DNA of 64,000 bases from positions 3,747,501 to 3,811,500 of the forward strand of contig JAMPIT010000476.1 in NCBI GenBank assembly GCA_026261815.1, in the 5' to 3' direction. Shown here one piece after another: positions 14,509 to 26,855 of this stretch (the stretch's first letter is position 1; the number at the start of each line of letters is the position of its first letter). Position numbers and translations under genes: made by a program. Source of the stretch: Monarcha castaneiventris obscurior. Its lineage: Eukaryota > Chordata > Aves > Passeriformes > Monarchidae. A model generated the notes under the pieces. It had not been told where the DNA came from. It was given only the letters and a program-made list of their open reading frames with translations, and searched no databases.

Positions 14509-14712
14509 TCACAGAAACGGGAGCCATCTCTTCTGATTTCTGTCCTGGTGCTTCTTTACCAGTTCCTTGTACACTTCGGACCTCAGAAACCTGGGGAAAG
14601 AGTCCTTTGCCATGAGGCAGTAGATTGACCTCTGAGCAGCATCGAAGCAGCTGAGGGTGGGCTCAGAGATGTTCTCAGAGATGTCATTTTTGGTATGGAA
14701 GTCAATATTAAT
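14509..14712 (-). CDS. RGS21: RGS21 coding exon 4 (terminal)
   Basis: Begins after a CAG acceptor with ATT AAT ATT GAC (Ile-Asn-Ile-Asp) and ends with WLPFL and TGA at 14511-14509. It encodes the C-terminal half of the RGS box, including [18 protein letters not shown]. Length is 204 bases, phase 0 at entry. Confidence 0.93.
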   Translation of the reverse strand: MNIDFHTKNDISENISEPTLSCFDAAQRSIYCLMAKDSFPRFLRSEVYKELVKKHQDRNQKRWLPFL

Positions 14713-17700
14713 CTGTAGGAAGAATGGAGCATGAAACCAGTGTCAGTTTGCTTGGAAAGCTGAGGTCTGTTTGTGTACAGGACACAGTCTGCATTTGAAT
14801 TTCTTCCCAAATAACCTGACTGATGCAAATTAACAGGAAGCTGATCCCTTCCGTTCTAGCAGACCGAATTCTTCATTTTGTTTGGCTCTTAAAAGGATGG
14901 CATCACTGGGAAAAAAAAGAAGGGAAAAACTTCCTTTTGATTATCTCATCTTTCTGCCAAACCAAATCTTATGACGTACTGATTATCAAAGAGTAAATTA
15001 AGAGTGAAGGTACTCAGCATCATTTTAGATTTTGGCCCTATGTATTTTGTAAGGATTTTTTGGTTCTTAACAATAACAGAAGAGATTTCAATCATGTCCC
15101 CATAAGACATGGGGACATTTAAAGCACTCTTGCTAGCAAAGGCAAAAGCATCAGTGTAAAAGTTTGAAGTGCAGAAAATGAATAAAGATTAATAAACAAT
15201 TTGTTCTTTCACAGTAAGCCTTTTTGAAATAATGATAAAATTGAATTCTGTGATGGAAATTTTTGCATTCTCATCATGTCAAAAATACCTATACAAAAGA
15301 ACAAATGCAATCATAAACCTACCAATACACTGGTGCCTAAAATACAGAAGAAATGGTGCTTACTGCATTATGAAAAATGGTTACAGAAAACAAATTATAT
15401 TGAATTTAAATTTCGTTAAAACTTCAGGTAGAAATTTCAGAAGGTGAGGTAAACTTACTCCCAGTGTGAAGAAGGGAGAGTGTAAACCATAATGTCTTTG
15501 CTTCACAGAGTTCCACTAAATGTTTCCTACCTGGTAAATAATGGACATGCAAATGGGAGGTAAAGCCAGGTGGAACTGTATTTTCTGTCATTCCTTGAGG
15601 TCTGGATCTGAACTTTCCACTTCATCCCTATCCTCAGTACTCAAAGCACATAGAGGAAAAAACCCTTTACCTCCTTTGGAGCATCAGCTTGTATAAAGTC
15701 AGAATAAATCTTTCGGGCTTTTGAGGCAATCTTGGTGGAGGATTTGGTTTTCTTGAAGTCCTCACAGGCCAGCCAGAACTCCACATTCTCCTCGCTGAAC
15801 TCTGACTTCAAAAATGTCCGAAAAGCTGCCAGGGCCTCTGGGGGAAGCACATGAGATAGTGGGTGGAGGAGAATTGAAAGACCAGAGCAGTTTATACACG
15901 TGTGTATGTGTATATATACATTTATGGTGTGTATATATGCATTTATGGTGTGTGTATATGCATTTATGGTGTGTATATACAGTGTAACCCATGTATCTGG
16001 CCCTGTTTTGCCTGTCAGCCAGCAGTCAGGTTTGAGAAGCTGCTGCAGGGGAAATAAATAGGAGCTAAAATTATAGCACTGATAAGGGGACTAAGAGAGT
16101 TTTTCAGTGAGTTGCCAACCGAGGGTTGCTCCCAACAGCTGCCTGCTGTGGTTTGGTCTCTTTAGCACTGATACATTTGTTAAAAGGGGATCCTGGAGGT
16201 TTTGGTCTTCAAGAGGAGTAGTGGCTGGGAAATCAGAGATTTGAGGCTGACCCCTGGATTAAGAAGCAAGCAGAAATGTAGGTCACACTGTGCTGGTGTG
16301 CTCCCCACACAGCTGAGGTTCCCTGCCTAAAAAGTGCTTCCATCTCCTTGCAAGGAAAGATTAAGACTTGGATAAAAGATGGACTCGTTGCTACTTCTTT
16401 GTTCCTCTTTTTATTTTTTTTTCCATTTGAAGGGGAAAAAGTGAAACAAATAAAAATTTGTTTTGAAAATAAACTGTTTTAAAATTAACCCAAATCACAA
16501 GCTCTGTGAAAAGAAGGCTGTCAGTACCCAAATTTAATTGTGTTAGTCAAGTTAATGCTATCCAGGAACAGTGTGGAGGCACCCCAGGGTCCAGGTCACA
16601 ATGTTACTGCAGGGAAATGGGGCAGGGGCAAGGAAATCTCCAAGTTGCCTGTGGTTTGTGGTGTCAGGTCTGTAGAAGTGGCATTTCTAGGAGAAGTGAC
16701 TTTAGGTATGACATTTTTTGTTTGACTGGAAGTCACTGCACAACACGCATATTTCTTTGGAACCTGAGAAAATGTTTGTGGGTTTTTTATGTAAAAAACT
16801 ATGAAAAATGAAACCATTGCAAGAGGAATTTAGCAGTTACCTTAATAAAAACTATTTCAGAGCATTTCTGCCTGCCCGTGAGCTCTGGCCAGGAGGTATA
16901 TTGTGTTTGCAGCTTGAACAAACCTTCCAGGACAGCAGCTCTGGTTGGTTCATTGCATGTGGGGAGCTGAACTGGAGAGCAGCGTGAAAACCTGGCAGAA
17001 ATTTTGGCAAGCAGGATGACACAGGTTTTAAAAAGACATCTATTTTCCCGTCACTTCTTACCTTTATTAGCTAGTATTGTATCCACAGACTCAGACCAGG
17101 CCATGGTCTCCCCAGCATTTGACCTGTGGAAACAACATCTACTCTTGAAAATAGCATTGTGATCTTTGCCCTGTGCAGCCTGGGGTGGCTGAGAGCCTGT
17201 GGGGTGCCTGGCTGCTAGGGAGAGCAGGGTGAGCCAGTCATCCTACCCTACACCCTGAGAACTAGAGATGTTTGACACTGCTGACTTGATTATTCATCCT
17301 GGAAATACTCGTAATGCTTGCAGCTGGTGGAGCTCTAATAAAGCACAGAATAGGAGATAGGAAAGTTCTAGAGTGTGTGCTGAATTTCTTCTGGAGTTCC
17401 AAAGGATTAAGCATTAATTTGTATGGCACTTTTTGCTTGGAATGACTGGAATTATCTAAAATGTTATCAAGCTAACACTAGTAGGAAACATGGGCCTCAT
17501 ACCAGCTTCTCAGTGGTATAAATAATTGAGTAAATTCATGGTTTTGGCTCTTCCTCTGCAGCTTGCTGTAGGCTTCTGCTAGACATGAGGGCAAACACTT
17601 TGTTCTCTATAAAATACTGACAGTTTTCTTAAAAAAAACACCACAAAAACATCCCAAGCCCTCTCGAATTCTGTAAAAAATATTTGATGCTCCTAAGGGG

Positions 17701-18509
17701 GCTCTGAGAGCTCTGCTATCAAAACCCAGCTCTCTGAATTACACAGGTCAGTTTGAGAGCTGTGTTCCACCACCCCTTCTCAGCGTCACCAGAAATGGTA
17801 TTTTCTTATTCCAAATTTATGAAGAGATGATATGACAGTGTCAGGATATTACGTGGCTGTAGTTATAATTATTACAAGGGATAGTGGCAGCGACACCTTA
17901 AACAAGCAAGCTTTTTCGTAGCTCTCAATTTGCCTGTATCCAGCAAGCAAAAATCTTATTTAAGCAAGAAAAAAAAGTGCGTATTTATACGTATATGTAA
18001 ACACATACATGAGGGAAACTGGAGTGCCAATATAGTAAGTCTGTGAAAACACAAATGAAAACTAAACATAGCATTATGTTGTACTTTGTCAGACATCATG
18101 TGATGATGGCATTAATCTGCAGAGAATTTGTTTTAGCAACAATAAGAAACTTTTATCAAATATATAATAAATTTTCAGGATTTTTATTTAATGTTTACTA
18201 ACTTTCTTGTCAAGCAAAAAAGCAAAATGAAGGACCAGGATAAACCAGACAGTTCTGCTTCTTGTTCTTATGGGTAATATTAGCTGTTTTAATATTTACT
18301 CACCACTCAGAGAATGATCTCACTGGCCATGTGGGATTTACTTGAATGGGAATGGCAAGCAGAACTGACAACAAGGAATCAAAATGGTCATGTCCCCTTC
18401 AAAGGGGGAAGGAAAATAAAGCTGTAGGGATTATTCAAACTTGGTCATCCTGTCACACAAATCTCCTACGATTAAAATAGCCATAAACAGCAACTCACTT
18501 CACTGGCAT
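14509..18509 (-). CDS. RGS21: RGS21, regulator of G-protein signalling 21 (complete, 4 coding exons)
   Basis: A small R4-family RGS protein that stimulates GTPase activity of Gi/Gq-type alpha subunits; in mammals it is associated with taste and other chemosensory cells. The coding exons are complement(14509..14712, 15671..15837, 17062..17123, 18499..18509), 444 bases in all, giving 147 residues; human RGS21 is about 152. All junctions are GT-AG and in phase. The protein is almost only an RGS box: short N-terminus [13 protein letters not shown], then [32 protein letters not shown] and [14 protein letters not shown], ending KRWLPFL as in mammalian RGS21. The Galpha-contact residues (Glu-Asn in SEEN, Asn of EINID, Asp and Arg of KDSFPRF) are present. 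There is no N-terminal amphipathic helix or Cys2. The start is set by the 11-base first exon, whose MPVK matches mammalian RGS21. RGS18 lies upstream in tandem. Confidence 0.93.
15671..15837 (-). CDS. RGS21: RGS21 coding exon 3
   Basis: A 167-base exon, the standard length of this exon in R4-family RGS genes. It encodes [20 protein letters not shown] and the following [11 protein letters not shown] to APKE. The donor is GTAAAG and the acceptor CCCCCAG. The RGS18 exon at 27920-28086 has the same length and phase. Confidence 0.95.
15911..15980. repeat. 21-bp minisatellite, three copies plus a partial fourth
   Basis: Three 21-base units (15911-15931, 15932-15952, 15953-15973) of the form TATATATGCATTTATGGTGTG are followed by a partial unit. 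They differ from each other at only a few positions. The array sits in RGS21 intron 2, about 75 bases upstream of the exon 3 acceptor in the direction of transcription. Confidence 0.85.
17062..17123 (-). CDS. RGS21: RGS21 coding exon 2
   Basis: A 62-base exon, the family-standard length, with GTAAGA donor and TTTCCACAG acceptor. It encodes [20 protein letters not shown], matching the ETMTWSE..DTLLANQ region I recall for mammalian RGS21. It enters and leaves with one base of a split codon at each end. Confidence 0.9.
18499..18509 (-). CDS. RGS21: RGS21 coding exon 1 (start codon exon, 11 bases)
   Basis: ATGCCAGTGAA followed at once by a strong GTGAGT donor. Splicing to exon 2 gives ATG CCA GTG AAG TCA, i.e. 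MPVKS, in frame. A at -3 gives an acceptable initiation context. MPVK is the start known for mammalian RGS21, but the Cys-Cys-Phe-Tyr-Arg that follows there is missing. Any 5' untranslated exon further upstream was not located. Confidence 0.8.
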
Positions 18510-18789
18510 TTTTTGTTCCACTGCGTGTTTGTCTGACTGTCACAGGGAAGGCAGAGTTTCTTTTTCTGACTGATCTTCAAGCTGAAGGTAACGTGACAGC
18601 AGGAACAATACAGTTAGCACGTGAATAACCAAACAGGACAATGCACAAATGTTTTCAACATATTTAAAATTATTTCTTTCAAAAACGTGGCCTATTTTTT
18701 AACAGTGCCGTTCACACCTAGCAGTGGCCATAACACAAAGGGACTGGGGGCAACAACAACACATTCCTGCCCAGGGTCACGGGTGGTGG

Positions 18790-18950
18790 GGCAAGTCCAG
18801 AGAAGGGCAACCCGTGGTGAAGGGGCTGGAGCACAGGTCTGGTGAGGAGCAGCTGAGGGAGCTGGGAGTGTTTAGCCTGGAGAAAAGCCTCAGAGGCGAC
18901 CCTGCTGCTCTCTAGAACTGCCTGAAAAGGGATTGTAGTCAGGTGCAAGT
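18790..18950 (+). mobile_element. CR1 LINE fragment
   Basis: The stretch from 'gtccagagaagggcaac' through 'gagcagctgagggagctggg' and 'agcctggagaaaag' to 'attgtagtcaggtg' follows the avian CR1 consensus in the sense orientation (region coding the end of the reverse-transcriptase ORF). It is truncated at both ends and has small deletions. Confidence 0.85.
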
Positions 18951-21900
18951 CTATTTAATTTGTCTCTTCTCTTGATAATTGTTCTTTCCTCCCCAGCTCT
19001 TTGCTTCCTCTGGATAACTCTTGCTGTCCCTCACTCTCCTGAACAAGCAGGCTTTACTGATTGATTTCTTGACTCCCTCCAAATCTTGTCCTGAGGCCAA
19101 ATCCTTTACTCACATTACCCAGATTCCTGGTTCTCCATGTCTCCACTTAACATAAAATTCCAATGGTTCAGGAAATGGGATCCCGACTTGCAGACCCAGG
19201 GATTTCTGTCTTCTCAGTTAAAATATTTTACACCTAGTAGAGGAATCTGAGGAGTTCAAGTCCCATTTGATTTTCCTCTATGGTACAGTCATGAACAAAG
19301 CTGCCTTCTGCCCGCCTGAGAACGTCTTTCTTATTTTAGCCACATCTATCTTCTAAGGTCAGAAATAAAAACCCAAGCATCACATGCCGTGTTTCACCCT
19401 TAGCAATGGTAAGAGGTTATTCTTTATCCTTACCTTTGTATGTCTGTAAAAGAAGTTTCAGGCCAATCTATTTGATGAACTTCACATGGGACAAAAAACC
19501 AGTGGATCTGGTCAGCTGTGCTCCAGAAAGATGAAATCAGATGGAAACAGATGTGGAGAGGTGCATTACTGGGATGAGCAGGAGAACTGAACTGTCTTGC
19601 AGGAGAAGAATAAAACACCAGTGTGGCTCTAAGATGAAAGCAGAGGAGCTATGATTGTCCTCTGAATACAGAGAAGTAACCCAGTATGAGAAAAAATAAT
19701 TATTTTAGCATAATGGTTATACTGACAAAAGAAAAAATGTATGTAAACAGCCAGTGAACAAATTCAGGCTGAAAACCAGAACAAGGTTTCACAAAATGTT
19801 GTCTTTTACAGTCTCCCAGTAGAATTTTTTGCCTTCTCTATTACTCTGTACTCTGAAGATAGAGATTCATGTATTTATGAGATGATTTTAAATTGTTGTC
19901 TTTGTTAGTAGAAAACTAGAAATGATGACCCAAGATAACCCTTTCAGTCCCATGAATTACTAAAAAAGATTCCTGGCAGCAAAATACGAATCCTTTCTGT
20001 ATTTCCTTAGGTTTGCATCTGCTTGCTTCAAAACATTATAGAAGAAGAACAGAAATATTAAATAGCATCCTGATTTTCTGCCATGATTCTTATTTTGCTT
20101 AATTGGTTATTTTCTCTTATTTCCAGAGTACATATTGTGTGCCAGACATGACCGAAAGCTTTTTGTGCATTTTGCTAGTGAGACTAACTTCAGCATCTGC
20201 ATTTACATCAAATCCTTTGTGCCTGATTCAGTCCCAGGTTTGAGCTTTGGTATAGGGGAATAGACATAACACAAAACCCAACCAGTATTTCTCTGAGAGC
20301 TTCTGGCCTGGAAGAGTGTAAATAGCTACAACCTGAATTTTCTAAGTGTCATGCCAGAAAAGCCAGTGCAGTTGTGAGGACAGAGGTGACACCAAATTAG
20401 GCAACTCATCATTCTTGGCTGGCTCTATTAATTTCTCAGTGTTTACTCTGTGTCTAATCCCAAAGGTTCTACTATTTACCCACCTTAGAACTGTGATGGT
20501 AAATTAACTTAATTTGGCTATGAGAGGGAGGGTTGCAGGATCTGTGCCTATTTTTTCTCAATATCATCAGGTGATAAATGTTTATTTCAAAACAAAATCC
20601 CAAATAGTGGCACACATGCATTTTTAAAATTTCTATCTAATAGCTTGATGTCTGAATGATGCAGACATGAACGTCTCTTCCAAGATTTTTTCAGGGCTGA
20701 TGGATATTTTTCAAGTCAGTTTTAGCAGCCACAGAACTATGCTAAAAACCAGGAATATTCTAGCACACACAATTACTGGATGGATGCAGTCTGATTGCTT
20801 TTGCATTTTATGGGGTACTGCTCACAATTCACAAAACCACAAAGAAGCCGTGAGGGATTCTCATCACTGTACAACATTCTGTCAGTGACTGCTCAGTCTA
20901 AGCAAGCTGAAAATATTCCGGGTACACAGCAGGTAACAGAGTTGTTGTGATATTTGTTCTGGGGCAATAACAGTAAATTCACTAACTAAAGTTAGGCACA
21001 GCCACTTCTTCCCACAGAAACCAGCTGAATTTCTCTGTACTTCCTCTGCTTGGAACTTAATAGTGTCTGGAGAGAAACTCTGATATTTCACTGAAATGTC
21101 GTAAGGAGAAAAAGTGATCTCAGTATTAAAACAAATGCTCCTGCAAGTGTATTGGCTATTCATAATAAACAGTATCAAGCAAACAAATGGAAATATAAGT
21201 ATATAGCAGAGATGGGCTGGAAATTGCATGCAGAATTAGTGCTAAACTTTTTGTGAATCTGGACCCTGCTGACACTGCTGTACCCAGCTGACACACACTG
21301 CTGCAGCTCCAGTTCACTCACAGCTGGGCCTGGACTTGCAGAGTCACTCAGGCCCTTACCTGCTCAGCTAATTGCAGGGTATTTTTCACTTTATCTGGCA
21401 GGCTTCTGGCTTAACATTTCAGTAACTCTCAGGACTGGGCTGTGGATTTTTTAGTCCTCTGCCTTTGATGACACAGGAGAGCTGGAACTGTAGGAAGGGG
21501 AATGTGGATCTGACTAAACATTCCCAACTTTGCCAATATTACTTGCTAAGGACCACTGATTTATTAAATATTTAAATCTTCAGAACTTTTAGGCTCACAG
21601 CTTGACTTTTACTGATGCTCACTTTTTATTCTTTAACTGTCTTTAGGCATTAGTTTTGCTGAGTTATCTTCCTTTATGAGCAGCTACTGGCTGTTGAGGG
21701 GCATAAGGCCTGTCATTTTTTGTTCCTCTGACCTAGATACTAATCACAATAGACAGTCTAAAGCAAAAGTACATGTTCAAACCATTGCTTTATTAACGAA
21801 AGGTATCATTTCCTTTTATGTACGTTCTTAAAAGGGTTGCCTTGTACTCACCTGAGCACAAAGTGAGAAGAGCTCACACTCTCCAGTGGATGTGTTGGTG

Positions 21901-24756
21901 TTTCCCTGGATCGGGTTCAGTGTGTTAATGCTCTTCAGCATTGGGCCTCTGTTCATTCCATTCCATGCCAAGATTTGCTTGGGTGGTGCTGTCCTGGATA
22001 AGGTAACCTCAGCAGAACAAAAAGTCACCGTTCTGCTGCCCCAAGCAATCGAAGCCCACAGGGACTTGAGCACATCCCTTATGTTGGGAGAAGCCAACAC
22101 GATCCAAGCACTGCTGGCATCCTAAGGACATGGAAACGCCTGTCACAGGGGGATGCAAATATACCTTAATCACAGCACTATGTAAATGCCCACCTTCCCA
22201 CAGCACTGCACAGCATGGGCAACTCACACAATAACTGATATTTTTCCATGTGAATAACTCTGTGTGTCTCCAATATGCCACAGAGTTGTTTTGCATAAGA
22301 AAATGAGCTGTTATTTTCCACCCAAGGAAACTATGCCCTTCAGGTGAAATGTTTTGATTTCAAGAACTATCTGTCAAAATGTTTTACAGCGCTCTGGGCT
22401 CCTCATATACAGGATTTCCAAGTACTGTACAATCTCCAATCTACATTGGCAAAGAACTGGAAACAATTCTCAAGCAAATCTGCAACCAGGAAAACCTGGA
22501 ATAGCATTAGCCGCAGAAATTTAAAATGAGACCAGGAAGTTGTGAAGAAACAAGAGTGTCTTAATTATGAGCAAATTTTATGGTGATGGAATGAGAGTTC
22601 AGAGTTGTTCTTTTTTAGGCTTCAGCCTTATCTTCTGTCCTGTTTGAAAAATCTCAAATGGCTGCTGTAAGATTGTGTTTCTTGCTAGTTAATTTTAGTT
22701 ACCTTTCATGGAGAAGGCAATGGTAGAGGCTGGATTGTAAACCTCAGAGTCCAGATAATTTCCTGTAACGCATAAGGGAGAATTAGGAGGAGGTTACGCA
22801 AACAGATTCCACTTAGGAAAGGAGAGAGGAAAACTTTGGTATAAAATCGGAGGGAGCTTTTATGAGACCAGCCCTAAGTGATCAGAGTACAACAAATGGA
22901 AGATAGCAACACGTTAGCAAAGAAAAAAGTAAAAATGGAAGCAAGCTTGGGTGGTAGATAGAGGAAATACATTTTTATCTTTGGCACAGAGCCACACAGG
23001 AGCTTAAAGGGCATTTGATTGAGGCATTTGACTAAAATGCAAAGAACAGAGTGGGATCTGGGATAGGCAGCTGAGCAAGGCGTAAGTTCATGAGCATATG
23101 AATCACTGATGAGAGGAAGATGATTTTCTGCAATTTTTTTCTCAGCTGAGGTCTTTGGCAGCATGTGTGGAAAGGAGAGGGAACTGCATTCAAAGCAGTA
23201 GCTAATTCAGGCAGGCTGAGCAGCTGGGGACAAAAGGAGAGGAAAATGATCTGCTGTTTGTGAGTCACTCAAAAGTTGTAGCATGTAGAGGCATGTTATT
23301 GATTGCCTGCTTCACCCGAAGATGGAAATCTGTCTTCTTCTTTGAGATTCTTTATCTTAGATTTCATTCTTGCTTCTCGTCAGTTGAAAAATCAATCCAG
23401 TGGCCTTTTGCTCAGTAACAAATCCACAACCTGAAGAAAATGTAGTCATGTGTATTTCCATCTCCCTCAAGTTAAACAAGAACAGCAGATCATAATTCAG
23501 CCAGTTTAAAGTATCTAACTAGACTGAAGTGTTGAAACAGGAGACAAACCTTTGAGCCACACAAGTCAGCAGATTGTTTCCCTCATACTTTGTGTCTTGA
23601 GACTTCACCAATGTAAGGACTAAAGTGCAGTGTTTGCTTAGGGTAAATTATTTTCTTGGCGGGAGGAATATTTTGGGAGCTCTTCCTGAACGCTGAATGG
23701 CACATAGAAATATAAAAAGCTGCTACACAAAACAATCCCAATAAAAATACTCGCCCAACAGGCTTTGTATATGTATTATTTGCATTAGGGCAGCTCAACG
23801 ACAAGATTTGCATAACTATGGCGCTGATTCTGCCAAAAATAGGGAAGCGTGACTGTGTTCTCTGGTACTACCCAAAGGTTTGTGCTGTAAATACATCTGT
23901 GCACAGCCAGCCCTGGCTCTGATCAGTGCTGGAACAGCATCATAGACTTGTACTAAACCCATGCCTAGTTCATCTTCCAGGGCTGCAGTACTAGAGTGCT
24001 CATTTTCTCTCACTAAAAGGAGCCTCTTCTAGAAAAAACCCTTTGCCAGATAATTATGTCATTTTCATTTATCTTTGTGTCCTTTGCCTTCCTTTCTCTG
24101 AGTTTATCTTGACTTTCTTTTTCAGTAGTTCCCATGGCGTTAGTCTGCTGTAAATTCAGCTAGGGTTCATAATTATCTTTGGCAAACACACATGCATAAA
24201 TAGCTACCAGGAATATCTTATTTGTTTGTTTTCATTATAAAACTCATAAGAAGGACTAGCACTGTCAGTACCGCAGACTGATGGGTTTGAGGAAGGCCTC
24301 CCTGGAGATAAGCAAAATTTTCCATGTGTCTGTGAAATGAAATAAAGGGTGCCTGCTGACTTCTATTTATCATTGCAGACCCTTCTGACTAACAGCTGGG
24401 CTTTTGCTAGCAAGAAAAAGTCTTACTCAGGGTACTATATTTGTCATGTGGTTGGATTTTGGAACAGTATGAAATACTTGTATTTTTTTCATTTCTTTCC
24501 TTTGTGGCAATCCATCCAAGACATGGATTCTCTGCTGATATGAAGGGACATAATCACACCAGGGCAGAATTTAGCTGCAAGTGTGTAGGTCAGATGTCTG
24601 TGTGGAAACAAACCCACAGTAAACACTCAGGTGAGGCTGCTCTCAAATCTGTTCCCTTCCTCCAGCAAAGATCCTAATGCCTGACATGGGAACATGCATC
24701 TTTTAAATACCTGAGAACCGGCATTCAGATATTGTTGGTGATATTAGAGATTCCCT

Positions 24757-24960
24757 CATCACGGAATCCTCGAGGTTGGAAGAGACCTTCAAGAGCTAGT
24801 CCAGCCATGAACCTCCCCCCACCACAACCACCCCTAAACTGTACCCCCAAGCACCACAGCCAGAGGTCTCTTGAATTCTTCCAGAGATGGTGACTCCACC
24901 ACCTCCTTGGGCTGCTCATCCTGGTGCCTGACCATTCTTTCAGTGCAAAAACCCCTGTGC
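24757..24960 (-). mobile_element. CR1 LINE fragment, 3' end, antisense
   Basis: Reading the plus strand, 'cacggaatcctcgaggttgga', 'aagcaccacagccag' and 'gatggtgactccaccacctcc' are the reverse complement of the CR1 3' end. The copy is diverged and fades into unique sequence on the right. Confidence 0.8.
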
Positions 24961-26600
24961 CCAGGTTCTGACTGTCAGACAGAGCATGTTCCCCGAGTTT
25001 TGAGATCAGGGGAGGATGACAGAATAAACCAGCAAGGATCATAGTTACAAACGTGCTTTGTCTCAGTTCCCCAGGTAAAGGTAAAAAGCTTGGGATTGTG
25101 GCTCAGCAGCATTTCCTGGTGAGTTTGGATCTCTGTGCACAGTAACAATTTGATTCACATGGTGGTGACTGCAGCTAGAACTGAACCTTAGGTGAAGTCT
25201 CCACATCTCCCTCATCAATGTACCAATGATAAATTGAATCCTGACAACTCTTTAAGCAGATCAGATTTATTGAAATTGAGTAAAGCAGACAGGGAAACCT
25301 GCAGATCCAGCACTTCATATACACCCCAATTTAACAATGAACGCAAAGTCCCATCCTCAGGAGCTGCACCTCTTCTTCACCACTTACTTACAGAAGGAGG
25401 GGGAAGGGAGAAAGCTTAAATTCCACGAGAAGCAACTTAATATACAAGTCACCGTTACAACTAAATTCTGCAGCCCCTTGCTAAACTGAATGAATGTTTA
25501 AGATTTTAAGAACTGCCCCAAGCTTCAAGGCATGTCTGCATCAGCTGTGAAAGAAAAGGACAGAACTGTGTGTGCTGACTAGAAAAAAAAGTCTCTCTTT
25601 GATAGTAAAGAAATAAAAAGGGAGATTTCTCCTCCCCCTTCTATAACCTACAGAGATTATATTAATGACCAGTAAAACTGAAAGTTACTGTGCCTGAGTC
25701 CAAGAGCTGCCAATTTTCAGATACATTTTCGAAATAAAAGGCAGAAAAAAAATTTAGAACAAAGTTTAGTAACCAAGTTGTTATACCATGACTATTTATA
25801 AATAAAAGTAGAAATATTTTATATACATAAATATAGACATGACCTGGTAATTAAGGATACACATTGTGTTAAAATAGCTTTCTTGGCCCTTTGTTGCTGC
25901 TCACTGAGTTGCAAAAAATTAGAATGTATTTTATGCCAAAGCTAATATATACAGCATAACTTAAAAATAGGGAACAGACGTGTTCTCTATTCACAGAATA
26001 AGAAAAGTGTACCTGCAAAAAAATTAAATAGGTATTTCTATGTTCCTCTTGAAACAGGCAATGGCAACATTTTAATTATACATTTAATTAGGCAGTGTCT
26101 TTAGTTAAAATTAATTCAACTTTGCATTATACCTAATAATGTTCCTGTGCGCTTTACAGTATGAGAAAATACCACAAATTCTCTGTGCTTAGTGTAGGAA
26201 ATATTGCAGAAACATAAATATGTGCAAAGGCTGGGTACAGAGATTCTAACTGTGATGAAACTCTGGCCAAACTGGTACAGGCCCAGGATACATGTTGGTA
26301 AACATCAAATGGCATTTTATGAGATATTTTTAAGCAGGAAATTCAAATTTTTCCCCCAAAATCTGATCACAGCTTTTGCCTGAGTTTAAAAAAAATTACT
26401 GTATGAAAACTTTGCATGATATGACTTGCCAATATGTTACCTCCTTTTCTATGAAAGTGACATTCTGCTGCAGAACTCTGACCTGGAGTAAGTGCATTTT
26501 CTTTTGCTTTACCCGTTATTTATGCCTGCTGAGGGTTTGGATTTTAAAACACACACAAGTCGCTGCAGTAGCTGGGATTTGTGAGGGCTGAGCTCTGGTG

Positions 26601-26855
26601 TTACCACACAGTAAAGTCTGGCCGTACACCCTGGAAATCATTGACAGTGAAGGAGCGTGAGCGCCTCCGAAGGGTGGGACGGGCAGGATTCCTCCCCTTC
26701 ACCAAATTCAGGTAGGGGTCGGACCTCAGGAAGCGTGGGTAGCTGTCCTGCTCCATCAGCCTGTACACTGTGTTCTGTGCTGCATCAAAGGTGCTGGGGA
26801 GGGGCTGGCCAATATTCTGGCTCGTGGCTTCTTTGGTGTGAAAGTCCAAATTCAC
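26601..26855 (-). CDS. RGS18: RGS18 coding exon 5 (terminal)
   Basis: Starts after a CAG acceptor with GTG AAT TTG GAC (VNLD) and ends FTVW plus TAA at 26603-26601. It encodes [20 protein letters not shown] and the [15 protein letters not shown] tail that separates RGS18 from its relatives. Length 255 bases. Confidence 0.96.
   Translation of the reverse strand: MNLDFHTKEATSQNIGQPLPSTFDAAQNTVYRLMEQDSYPRFLRSDPYLNLVKGRNPARPTLRRRSRSFTVNDFQGVRPDFTVW

Larger units (their letters stand above)
18510..26600. other. Intergenic region between RGS21 and RGS18
   Basis: About 8 kb without a recognisable gene. It must contain the 5' flank of RGS21 and, at the right end, the 3' untranslated region of RGS18. 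Two CR1 fragments (18.8 and 24.8 kb) are the only repeats I could name. No convincing single polyadenylation signal for RGS18 was picked; AATAAA on the minus strand near 25267-25272 is one possibility. Confidence 0.6.

Noticed and set aside
15762..15992. Repetitive peptide frame (THHKCIY repeats)
   Set aside because: Translation of the 21-bp minisatellite and an out-of-frame part of RGS21 exon 3.
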